Assembly: GCA_938084585.1 (NCBI GenBank) | Contig: CALKFF010000014.1 | Location: 1-53,123 of the forward strand | DNA from: an uncultured Flavobacteriales bacterium | GTDB taxonomy: Bacteria; Bacteroidota; Bacteroidia; Flavobacteriales_D; Sanyastnellaceae | DNA length: 53,123 bases | Direction: 5' to 3' | Shown here: in pieces, positions 6,588-14,037 of the stretch | How the letters are laid out: each line of letters opens with the position of its first letter | How positions within the stretch are numbered: position 1 is the first letter of the stretch | The notes under the pieces: model-generated | Told to the model about the DNA's origin: nothing | What the model saw: the letters and a program-made list of their open reading frames with translations, nothing else | The model's database searches: none | Translations under genes and position numbers: made by a program

Positions 6588-8585
6588 ATGATTCCCGCAG
6601 AAACCGTCGACCAAATCATGAACGCCGCCGTCATCGAAGAGGTGGTGGGCGATTACGTGGAGTTGAAAAAATCGGGCAGCGCCTTGCGGGGCTTGAGTCC
6701 GTTCACCAACGAGAAAACCCCTTCGTTTTACGTCTTGCCGGCCAAGGGGATTTTCAAGTGCTTCTCGAGCCAAAAGGGCGGAAGCCTCGTCACCTTTTTG
6801 ATGGAGATCGAGAAGGTCAGCTACCCGGAAGCCCTCCGGATGTTGGCCAAGCGGTACAACATCGAGATTGTGGAGAAGGAGCGCACGCCCGAGGAAATCG
6901 CGGCGGCGACGGCCAAGGAGAGCCTTGGCAACGTGGTGGCGTGGGCCCAAAAGTGGTTCACCGACCAGATGCGGAACACCGACGCCGGCAAGGCCATCGG
7001 ACGCAGCTATTTCGTGGAACGCGGGTTCCGGGACGACGTGCTCGACGCGTTTCTGATCGGGTACAGCCCCGACACCTGGGACGCCCTCGCCACGGCCGGA
7101 CAAGAAGCCGGGTATTCCGCCGAGAAGCTCGTGGAGGCTGGGCTGTGCAAGCAGCGCGAGGACGGGTCGCTTTGGGACTTCTTCAAGGGGCGGGTGATGT
7201 TCCCGATTCGGGATGTGACGGGCCGGGTCATTGGATTTGGTGGCCGCACCCTGAGCACGGAAAAGAAGGTGGCGAAGTATTTCAACTCGCCAGAAAGCCC
7301 ACTCTACAACAAGTCGAAGGTGCTCTATGGCATGCACCTCGCCAAGCCCGAGATTGTCAAAGAGGAGCGTTGCTTCCTCGTCGAAGGCTACACCGACGTC
7401 ATGGCCATGCACCAAGCTGGGGTGCGCAACGTGGTGGCGTCGAGCGGAACAGCCTTGACGCCAGGCCAAATCCAGCTGATCCGGCGCTTCACCAAGAACG
7501 TGACGGTCATCTTCGACGGCGACGCGGCGGGCATCCGGGCGTCGCTCCGCGGCATCGATTTGCTGCTGGCCGAGGGCATGGCCGTGAAGGTGGTGCTGTT
7601 GCCGGACGGCGACGATCCCGACACGTACGCCAAGAAGGTGGGCAGCGACGCCCTGAACAAGGCCATCCACGACGACGCCCAGGACTTCCTGGAATTCAAG
7701 GCTCGGTTGTTGGCGGACGAGGCAGGTTCTGACCCGTTGAAGCGGGCGGACATGGTTCGGTCTGTGGTGACCTCCATCGCGGCCATCCCCGACGCCATCC
7801 AGCGGTCAGTCTACTTGCAGACCTCGGCCAGCCAACTCGGCCTGTCCGAGGACGTGCTGGGCGCTGAAGTTGCGAAGACCCTCCACGCCGCGGCGATGGC
7901 CGAGCAAAAGCGGTCGGTCCAACAGGCCGCACGCGGCCCTCAACCCCAAGGCCCGCCGCCCGAGTACGATCCTGGCATGCCGCCGCCCGAGGCGATGGCA
8001 GAGCAGGTGGTGGTGGATCCTCGCACCTTGGTGGAAGACGACTTGATCCGCGCGCTCCTCGAGTACGCCACGGACACGGTGTCCGTCACCCTTGAGGCGG
8101 ATACAGACGGGGAGGAGGCTGAGGTGCTTGAAGTGCCGTTTGCGGAATTGGTCATCCACCGTTTGGAGGAAGAAGGCATTCAAATGCGTCAGCCCATGAA
8201 CCAAACGTTGGTGCAACGCTTCTCGGCCGAGCTCGACCACGAACGCATTTTGACGCCGGAGCAGCTGACCCAAGACCAAGACCAGGACGTCCAACAGAAA
8301 GTCGCCGGGGCCATGATTCAGCAGCACGTGTTGAGTCCCAACTGGTCAGAGCGCCACAAAATCTACCCCGTCGTGGAGAAGGACCAGCTGACGGATTTGC
8401 TGGAAGGTTCCTTGCGGCGCCTCCATTTGTGGGATTTGAAAAAGGCGTCGGCCGAGGTGTCGGCCCAGCTTCAAGGCGCCGACTTGCCGGTGGACACGGA
8501 GCGGGACCTGTTGGCCCAAAAAGTCGAGATCGACGCCCAAATCCGCCAAACGTTGGCGCACTTCGGGACCGTCATCCTTCCCTGA
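6588..8585 (+). CDS. dnaG: DNA primase with degenerate zinc-binding domain
   Basis: DnaG makes RNA primers at the replication fork. I chose the ATG at 6588 (MIPAETVDQIMNAA) because it aligns with the usual primase N-terminus; 665 residues result. The N-terminal CHC2-type domain keeps its fold motifs (PF-N-E-K-T-P-S-F and KGG), but three of four zinc ligands are replaced: Ser37, Thr40 and Ser61 stand where Cys, His and Cys are expected, and only Cys58 remains. The TOPRIM core is intact, with EGYTDVMAMHQAG (catalytic Glu) and FDGDAAGIRAS. After about residue 450 comes a Pro/Gln-rich linker and a poorly conserved C-terminal half that should hold the DnaB-binding region. The ligand loss fits what I know of Bacteroidota primases. 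The gene ends 4 bases before convergent recJ. Confidence 0.96.
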   Translation: MIPAETVDQIMNAAVIEEVVGDYVELKKSGSALRGLSPFTNEKTPSFYVLPAKGIFKCFSSQKGGSLVTFLMEIEKVSYPEALRMLAKRYNIEIVEKERTPEEIAAATAKESLGNVVAWAQKWFTDQMRNTDAGKAIGRSYFVERGFRDDVLDAFLIGYSPDTWDALATAGQEAGYSAEKLVEAGLCKQREDGSLWDFFKGRVMFPIRDVTGRVIGFGGRTLSTEKKVAKYFNSPESPLYNKSKVLYGMHLAKPEIVKEERCFLVEGYTDVMAMHQAGVRNVVASSGTALTPGQIQLIRRFTKNVTVIFDGDAAGIRASLRGIDLLLAEGMAVKVVLLPDGDDPDTYAKKVGSDALNKAIHDDAQDFLEFKARLLADEAGSDPLKRADMVRSVVTSIAAIPDAIQRSVYLQTSASQLGLSEDVLGAEVAKTLHAAAMAEQKRSVQQAARGPQPQGPPPEYDPGMPPPEAMAEQVVVDPRTLVEDDLIRALLEYATDTVSVTLEADTDGEEAEVLEVPFAELVIHRLEEEGIQMRQPMNQTLVQRFSAELDHERILTPEQLTQDQDQDVQQKVAGAMIQQHVLSPNWSERHKIYPVVEKDQLTDLLEGSLRRLHLWDLKKASAEVSAQLQGADLPVDTERDLLAQKVEIDAQIRQTLAHFGTVILP

Positions 8586-8589
8586 TTCC

Positions 8590-10308
8590 TCAGTCGGCAC
8601 TTGGCCGGATGGCCCGAATGTGCATGTTGAGTGAGGTCCGTCCCCGGAACGTGTTTTGGACCAAGGTGAACACCACGTCCATCTCCTTCATCCGACGCAC
8701 CTCTTCCAAGCGGTCGCCCATCCCAAATCCAATCGCCTCGAGGCGCTGCTGGGGAGAGTCGGCCGATTGCAAGATGAGCTTCAGGTGACGTCCGCGGTGA
8801 CCCACCGTACGCGGAGGCAACGCGGCGACAAGGCGGCTGGCCATGAACACCGGCACGCCGTTCCCTGGTCCGAAAGGCGCCAATCGCCCCATCTCCTCGT
8901 ACACCTCGGGCGTCATCGCGTTCAAGTCGATTTCCAGGTGGTATGAGATGCTTGGGGCGGGAATGCGCCCGTTGACCTGCGAAGCGATGCTCCTCTCGAT
9001 GGCGTTTTTGAACTCGTGCAGTTGGTCGCTCCGAAGGGTCAACCCGGCCGCCATGGGGTGCCCCCCAAATTGCTCCAGGTACGACCGGCAGTCTTCCAAG
9101 GCTTCGTGGATGTCCACGCCCTGCACACTCCGCGCGCTGCCCATCATGAGCCCGTTCTCCTCGCTCAAGACGATGGTGGGGCGGTACCGCGCCTCCACAA
9201 GACGGCTCGCCACGATGCCGAGCACGCCCCGGTGCCACCCTTCGCCGCACACCACCGTGCAGCAACGGCCGGCCGGCTGTTCCGCCATTTGGGCCAAGGC
9301 TTCCTCCGTCATGTCCTCGTCGAGGTCGCGTCGCGCTTGGTTCATCGACTCCAGCTCGTAGGCCAGCTCGTACGCCGTGTTGTCGTCTGACGCCATCAAC
9401 AGCTCGACGGCCTTGAGGGCGTGGCCCACGCGGCCGGCCGCGTTGATCCGAGGCCCCAGGGTGAAGCTGATGTCTCGCACGGTGTTGGGCACGCGCTCGA
9501 TGTTGGCCACCTGCAGCATGGTCCGGATGCCAGGGCGCATGGTCTTGCGCAGCTTCCGCATGCCGTGGTGGGCCAGGATGCGGTTTTCGCCGGTGATGTC
9601 CACCAGGTCGGCCCCGATGCTCAAAGCCAAAAGGTCGAGGTGGTCGTACACCGAGGACATGGTCAGTCCAATGCGGTTCACCAACGCGGTCAGCAACTTG
9701 AATGCAACCCCAGCTCCGGAAAGCTCCTTAAACGGGTAGGTGCATCCTTCTTGCTTGGGGTTGAGCAAGGCGGTGGTGACGGGCAACGTGTCTGCCGGCA
9801 AGTGGTGGTCGCACACGATGGTGTCGATGCCCACCTCAGCCGCCGCCGCGAGGGCGTCAAAGTCTTTGGTCCCGCAGTCCAGGGTGATCAACACCGTGCA
9901 CCCCGACACCTTCGCGCGTTCCACCCCCTTCGGAGAAACCCCGTACCCTTCGCCGTAGCGCATGGGGATGTAGGATACCACGGGAACTTGGAGCCCTCGG
10001 AAGAACGACGACACCATGGCCACCGACGTGGTGCCGTCGACGTCGTAGTCGCCGTACACCATGATGCGTTCCTTTCGCTCGATGGCCTTCATGATGCGGG
10101 CCACAGCTTTGTCCATGTCCTTCATCAAAAAAGGATCGTGGAGCTTCTCGCGGCTGGGGTCGAGGAAGTCGTGGACCGACTCCGACGAGCCCATGCCTCG
10201 CTGGATCAACAAGGATGCAACCAAAGGGCTGAGACCCGTGTCTTGTGACAGGCGTCCGACTTCTTGGAAGTCAGGGGCAGGCGCGGGTTTCCACTCGAGG
10301 TTGTCCAT
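8590..10308 (-). CDS. recJ: Single-stranded-DNA-specific exonuclease RecJ
   Basis: RecJ is a 5' to 3' ssDNA exonuclease of recombination and mismatch repair. The protein is 572 residues. DHH-phosphoesterase motifs are present in order: YGDYDVDGTTS (motif I, residues 85-95), the D in TLDCGTKDF (motif II), CDHH (motif III, DHH at 167-169), and a further Asp region near GADLVDITGENRILAHHGMRKL. The DHHA1 domain follows with the GGHPMAAGL signature in the C-terminal third, then an OB-like tail with RTSLNMHIRAIRPS. Its start is 41 bases from the divergent DCGG-repeat lipoprotein gene. Confidence 0.96.
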   Translation of the reverse strand: MDNLEWKPAPAPDFQEVGRLSQDTGLSPLVASLLIQRGMGSSESVHDFLDPSREKLHDPFLMKDMDKAVARIMKAIERKERIMVYGDYDVDGTTSVAMVSSFFRGLQVPVVSYIPMRYGEGYGVSPKGVERAKVSGCTVLITLDCGTKDFDALAAAAEVGIDTIVCDHHLPADTLPVTTALLNPKQEGCTYPFKELSGAGVAFKLLTALVNRIGLTMSSVYDHLDLLALSIGADLVDITGENRILAHHGMRKLRKTMRPGIRTMLQVANIERVPNTVRDISFTLGPRINAAGRVGHALKAVELLMASDDNTAYELAYELESMNQARRDLDEDMTEEALAQMAEQPAGRCCTVVCGEGWHRGVLGIVASRLVEARYRPTIVLSEENGLMMGSARSVQGVDIHEALEDCRSYLEQFGGHPMAAGLTLRSDQLHEFKNAIERSIASQVNGRIPAPSISYHLEIDLNAMTPEVYEEMGRLAPFGPGNGVPVFMASRLVAALPPRTVGHRGRHLKLILQSADSPQQRLEAIGFGMGDRLEEVRRMKEMDVVFTLVQNTFRGRTSLNMHIRAIRPSAD

Positions 10309-10329
10309 GATGTTGAAGTTGTATCTTTC
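10301..10329 (+). promoter_or_regulatory. Promoter for DCGG-repeat lipoprotein gene
   Basis: TTG at 10301-10303, an 18-base spacer and TATCTTTC at 10322-10329 (one mismatch to TAnnTTTG) form a plausible Bacteroidota promoter. It lies 20 bases before the ATG at 10350. Confidence 0.45.
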
Positions 10330-10349
10330 GGGCTGTCAAAACTACGCAC

Positions 10350-11321
10350 ATGAGCACTCCAAGTTCCTTCACCACCGGTTTCGGACGCCTGTTTTTGGCT
10401 TCCTTGGCCATTTGCCTGTCTGCCATCACCTTGTCTGGCTGCTTGAACGACGACAACCTGATTGGAGAGAACTGCTACGACGAAATCTTGAACAACCAGG
10501 AGGAACTCGTGGACTGTGGAGGTCCGATTTGTGAGCCATGCGACCCCTGTGAGAACGGCGAATGGGATCCGTTGCTGGGGGAACAGTGGGTGGATTGCGG
10601 CGGCAGCTGCGAGCCATGCGCCACCAATTTCAATGGGGTTTTGGACGAAGGTGAAACAGGCATCGATTGCGGTTGCGAGGATTGCCCTGCTTGTCCTGAG
10701 CTCTGTGGAGACGGTCTGTTGAACGGCTACGAGCAAGACGTGGACTGCGGAGGCGTGGACTGTGAAGTCTGCCCCACCTGCGACGACGGGGAATTGAACG
10801 GCGACGAGACCGGCATCGACTGCGGCGGCAGCGATTGCGACCCTTGCGAATGCTTGTGCGACTGCACCAACGGCATCCAGGACGGGTTGGAAGACTACAT
10901 CGATTGTGGAGGCCCCAACTGCGAGCCATGCGCTGCGGAAATCACGTGGAACTCCTACGGCATTCAGTACTTCGGCGACGCAGCGGCTTCAGCTGAGATT
11001 GTGGGCACCAACCTCCAGATCCAAGGCACCAGCTTGACTGGCGCGCAGATCGGCTTCGTGATTGCCGAGCCTGTGGACGGGTGGTACAACGGCTACGTGG
11101 TGGCCTTGAACCCTTCGTCGTTGCCCCAAGCCGGTGCGTACACTTCCACCGACGGCACGAACTACACCACGTTGATGGGCGGCAACACCACCTTCCAGAT
11201 CAACTACATCGACCCGGTTTCTGGCGGGTACATCGTGGGCACGTTCAACGGCTCCATGCAGGACGCCTTGGGCAGCAGCGCCACGGTGAGCGGTGGGTCC
11301 TACGCCATTCCGATCAACTGA
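10350..11321 (+). CDS. Lipoprotein with six Cys-rich DCGG repeats
   Basis: This 323-residue protein has a signal peptide ending in the lipobox LSGC (Cys31), so it should be anchored in the outer membrane. Residues of about 45-195 contain six repeats of the form N-G-x-x-D-G-x-E-x-x-[VI]-D-C-G-G-x-x-C-x-P-C, about 25-30 residues apart, though one repeat has DCGC. Such repeats occur in secreted proteins of Bacteroidota and Myxococcota; the Asp/Asn/Glu spacing suggests calcium loops stapled by disulfides, which is an inference. The last 125 residues form a beta-rich domain (starting EITWNSYGIQYFG) resembling DUF6252-type domains. No enzymatic motif is visible. It is followed 91 bases later by an OmpA-like lipoprotein, and is divergent from recJ. 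Confidence 0.88.
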   Translation: MSTPSSFTTGFGRLFLASLAICLSAITLSGCLNDDNLIGENCYDEILNNQEELVDCGGPICEPCDPCENGEWDPLLGEQWVDCGGSCEPCATNFNGVLDEGETGIDCGCEDCPACPELCGDGLLNGYEQDVDCGGVDCEVCPTCDDGELNGDETGIDCGGSDCDPCECLCDCTNGIQDGLEDYIDCGGPNCEPCAAEITWNSYGIQYFGDAAASAEIVGTNLQIQGTSLTGAQIGFVIAEPVDGWYNGYVVALNPSSLPQAGAYTSTDGTNYTTLMGGNTTFQINYIDPVSGGYIVGTFNGSMQDALGSSATVSGGSYAIPIN

Positions 11322-11373
11322 TCTGAAGCCGCACCACACTGACATTGCGCTGTGAATAAGGCGCATCTGAGAG

Positions 11374-11399
11374 GCCCCCTTGTGGGGGTTCTTCGTTTG
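11374..11399 (+). terminator. Possible weak terminator after lipoprotein gene
   Basis: GCCCCC and GGGGGT pair around a TTGT loop at 11374-11389, followed by the T-rich TTCTTCGTTT. The T run is interrupted, so termination strength is doubtful. The sequence TTCGTTTG at 11392-11399 is also one mismatch from a -7 box and could serve the next gene. Confidence 0.4.
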
Positions 11400-11412
11400 A
11401 ACTTCGTGGGAC

Positions 11413-12417
11413 ATGAATGTCTCTCTTTCTGCCCCTTGGGTCCGGATGGCCCGTCTTGGAGTCTTGGCCTGCTTTGCAGCACTGATGGTGTCGTCGACCG
11501 GTTGCGTGACGTCCAAGCAATACGAAGCCCTGCAGGTCCAACTCGACGAAGCAGAACTGGAGAACACCGAGTTGCGGCTGGCGCGTCAAGACGCCGAAAT
11601 CAGCAGCCGGGAACTGGAGGGCAAGTTGTCGCGGCTGACTGGTGAGAACGACGCTTTGGCGGACGAGGCCAACATGTTGGGCACGGAATTGCAGCGGTTG
11701 CGTGACGAGGTGTCTCGCCTGACCGACTTGAACGAAGCCCTGACAAGCCAAAGCTCAGGCCGCTTGAGCGACATCGCCGAGGAAAACCGCCAGCTGCTGG
11801 AGGACGTCATGGCCATCCGCGAGGAATTGCAGCGCCGCGAGGACGCTTTGAACCAATTGGAAAAGGACCTCAACGAGAAGTCCCGGTTGTTGGAGGCGAG
11901 GAGTCAACGGGTGGAAGAACTCGAATCGCTCCTGGAAGCCCGCGAGCGCGCGGCGGAAGCCTTGCGTGCCCGCCTGTCTGAGGCCTTGTTGGGCTTCCAA
12001 GGCAAGGGCCTCAACGTGGAGCAACGCAACGGCAAGGTGTACGTCAGCATGGAGGCCAAACTTTTGTTCTCCTCTGGAAGCGCAGAAGTGGACGTCGAAG
12101 GGCAAGCGGCCTTGACCGAGTTGGCAGCCGTCGTGGCCGAGCAGAGCGACCTTGAAATTGTGGTCGAAGGCCACACCGACACCGACAAGGTGAGCCGAAC
12201 CACCACCCCCAAGAACAACTGGGAGTTGAGTGTGTTGCGCGCCACGTCCGTCGTGAACATCCTGTTGGCCAACCCAGGCGTGGATCCGTCCATGCTCGCC
12301 GCTTCAGGACGAAGCGAATTCCACCCGGTGGACCCGGAGGACAAGGCCAAGAACCGCCGCATCGAGGTCATTTTGGCGCCCAACCTGGACAGCTTGTTTG
12401 AGCTGATTTCAGATTGA
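11413..12417 (+). CDS. OmpA-family lipoprotein with long coiled coil
   Basis: The 334-residue protein has a lipoprotein signal (SSTGC, Cys31; an internal start at Met12 would also give a good signal). Residues of about 38-195 are a continuous heptad-rich coiled coil dominated by E, L, R and Q (for example LRDEVSRLTDLNEAL and RREDALNQLEKDL). The C-terminal third is an OmpA domain that binds peptidoglycan: LLFSSGSAEVDVEGQAAL, VVEGHTDTDKV, NWELSVLRATSVVNIL and the closing NRRIEVILAP. The likely role is tethering the outer membrane to the cell wall across a long spacer. It ends 34 bases before a strong bidirectional terminator. Confidence 0.92.
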   Translation: MNVSLSAPWVRMARLGVLACFAALMVSSTGCVTSKQYEALQVQLDEAELENTELRLARQDAEISSRELEGKLSRLTGENDALADEANMLGTELQRLRDEVSRLTDLNEALTSQSSGRLSDIAEENRQLLEDVMAIREELQRREDALNQLEKDLNEKSRLLEARSQRVEELESLLEARERAAEALRARLSEALLGFQGKGLNVEQRNGKVYVSMEAKLLFSSGSAEVDVEGQAALTELAAVVAEQSDLEIVVEGHTDTDKVSRTTTPKNNWELSVLRATSVVNILLANPGVDPSMLAASGRSEFHPVDPEDKAKNRRIEVILAPNLDSLFELISD

Positions 12418-12450
12418 CAGACTGCGGCGTTCGCACACGGCCCAGAAACC

Positions 12451-12480
12451 AAAAAAGCCACCCTCAAGAGGTGGCTTTTT
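12451..12480. terminator. Bidirectional intrinsic terminator
   Basis: AAAAAAGCCACC and GGTGGCTTTTT pair around a short loop (CTCAAGA). A tracts and T tracts on both sides let it serve the OmpA-family gene on the plus strand and tRNA-Gln on the minus strand. Confidence 0.9.
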
Positions 12481-12482
12481 CG

Positions 12483-12556
12483 TGGTTGCCCCACCAGGAC
12501 TCGAACCTGGAAAAACGGTACCAAAAACCGGTGTGTTACCATTACACCATGGGGCA
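12483..12556 (-). tRNA. tRNA-Gln (anticodon TTG)
   Basis: Read on the minus strand, TGCCCCA (positions 1-7) pairs with TGGGGCA. The D stem GTGT/ACAC, the T arm CCAGG-TTCGAGT-CCTGG and an anticodon loop TT-TTG-GT give glutamine. The anticodon stem has four good pairs, with a C·U mismatch at its top (27·43). The 3' discriminator A is followed by an encoded CCA (12483-12485). A -7 box lies upstream and a terminator directly downstream. Confidence 0.93.
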
Positions 12557-12572
12557 TTCCGTTTAGGAAGGG

Positions 12573-12580
12573 CAAATATA
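12573..12580 (-). promoter_or_regulatory. -7 box TATATTTG for tRNA-Gln
   Basis: On the minus strand TATATTTG is an exact TAnnTTTG match, 16 bases before the mature 5' end of tRNA-Gln. That leaves about 10 bases of 5' trailer for RNase P to remove. Confidence 0.65.
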
Positions 12581-12592
12581 TGCAAGCCTAGG

Positions 12593-12600
12593 TAACTTCG
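12593..12600 (+). promoter_or_regulatory. Possible -7 box TAACTTCG for aldehyde dehydrogenase
   Basis: TAACTTCG is the TTCG variant of the -7 box, ending 6 bases before the ATG at 12607. It would give a leaderless or nearly leaderless transcript. Confidence 0.4.
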
Positions 12601-12606
12601 TCGGAC

Positions 12607-14037
12607 ATGAAAGTTCACAATTTCATCGACGGGGCCTTCTCTGGCACGTCCCAAGTCTTGGAGAACGTGGCGCCCGGAACAGGTGAAGTGTGCGGCACCA
12701 TTCCACGTTCTGGGGCCTCGGAAGTGGACCGTGCCATGGCGGCAGCCAAGCGCGCGTTTCCCGGTTGGTCTTCCACCCCTGTGGCAGCGCGGGCAGCGTG
12801 CTTGAACAAATTGGCGGACGCCGTTCATCGGAACGCAGGCATGCTTGCAGAGGCGGAGGCGAAAGACAACGGCAAGCCGGTGTCCCTCGCCAGCCACGTG
12901 GACATTCCCCGGGCGGAGAAGAACCTCCGGTTTTACGCCTCGGGCATCCAGCACTACGCGAGCCAGAGCCACGCCATGGACGGGGAAGCCATCAACTACA
13001 CCTTGCGCAAGCCGCTGGGGGTGGTGGCCTGCATCAGCCCCTGGAACTTGCCGTTGTACCTGTTCACGTGGAAGGTGGCGCCAGCTTTGGCGGCCGGCAA
13101 CTGCGTGGTGGCCAAACCCTCGGAGCTCACCCCCGTCACGGCCTACCTCCTGAGCACGTGGATTGAGGAGGCCGGCTTTCCTCCTGGCGTGTTCAACGTT
13201 CTTCACGGATTGGGCCCGGAAGTTGGCGAAGCCATGGTGACCCACCCCGACATCGCGGCGGTGTCCTTCACCGGCGGAACCCAAACCGGAGCGCGCATCG
13301 CAGGCCACGTGGCCCCCAAGTTCAAGAAAATGAGCCTGGAGCTGGGCGGGAAGAACCCCGCCATCGTCTTCGCCGATGCCGACTTCGCCGAGGCGCTCAA
13401 AACCACGTTGCGAAGTTCGTTTGCGAACCAAGGTCAAATCTGCTTGTGCGGATCTCGAATCTTGGTCGAACGCACGATCTACGACAAGTTCAGGGACGCC
13501 CTTGTCGCCAAGGCGTCGAAGATGGTGGTGGACTTGCCCTTGAAGCCCACCACCAAAATGGGGGCCGTCGTGTCGGAGGCGCACATGGAGAAGATTTTGG
13601 GGCACATTGCGTTGGCCGAGGAAGAAGGGGGCACGGTGTTGTGCGGCGGCCATCGCGTTCACCCGGAAGGAGGAGAGGCTGGCTTTTACGTGGCACCGAC
13701 GGTGATCGAGGGCTTGGGCCCAGATTGCCGCACGAACCAGGACGAGATTTTTGGTCCAGTCGTCACGTTGCAGCCGTTTGACTCGGAAGAAGAGGCGTTG
13801 GCGCTGGCCAACGACACGCGCTATGGGTTGGCCTCGACGGTGTGGACCACAGATTTGAAGCGCGCCCACCGTGTGGCCGCGGGCATTGAATCGGGCATCG
13901 TGTGGGTGAACACGTGGTTGCTCCGAGACCTTCGGACGCCGTTTGGCGGCGTCAAGGCGTCAGGCCTTGGACGGGAGGGTGGCTTCGAGGCGTTCGAATT
14001 TTTCACCGAGCCTCAAAACATCTGCATCAAGCTCTGA
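12607..14037 (+). CDS. NAD-dependent aldehyde dehydrogenase, ALDH8A1 / 2-aminomuconic semialdehyde dehydrogenase type
   Basis: The 476-residue enzyme oxidises an aldehyde to the acid. The catalytic set is complete: SPWN with Asn147, FTGGTQTG at 221-228 in the NAD fold, ELGGKNPAIVF with Glu245, and the nucleophile Cys279 in the SFANQGQICLCGSRI segment. That segment, with Cys-Leu-Cys and a following Arg, is typical of ALDH8A1 and bacterial hydroxymuconic/aminomuconic semialdehyde dehydrogenases. The C-terminal PFGGVKASGLGREGGFEAFEFFTE is also canonical. By family the substrate may be 2-aminomuconate semialdehyde in kynurenine degradation, but no other tryptophan-catabolic gene is nearby, so the substrate is an inference. 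It stops directly against the convergent stop of the next gene. Confidence 0.9.
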   Translation: MKVHNFIDGAFSGTSQVLENVAPGTGEVCGTIPRSGASEVDRAMAAAKRAFPGWSSTPVAARAACLNKLADAVHRNAGMLAEAEAKDNGKPVSLASHVDIPRAEKNLRFYASGIQHYASQSHAMDGEAINYTLRKPLGVVACISPWNLPLYLFTWKVAPALAAGNCVVAKPSELTPVTAYLLSTWIEEAGFPPGVFNVLHGLGPEVGEAMVTHPDIAAVSFTGGTQTGARIAGHVAPKFKKMSLELGGKNPAIVFADADFAEALKTTLRSSFANQGQICLCGSRILVERTIYDKFRDALVAKASKMVVDLPLKPTTKMGAVVSEAHMEKILGHIALAEEEGGTVLCGGHRVHPEGGEAGFYVAPTVIEGLGPDCRTNQDEIFGPVVTLQPFDSEEEALALANDTRYGLASTVWTTDLKRAHRVAAGIESGIVWVNTWLLRDLRTPFGGVKASGLGREGGFEAFEFFTEPQNICIKL

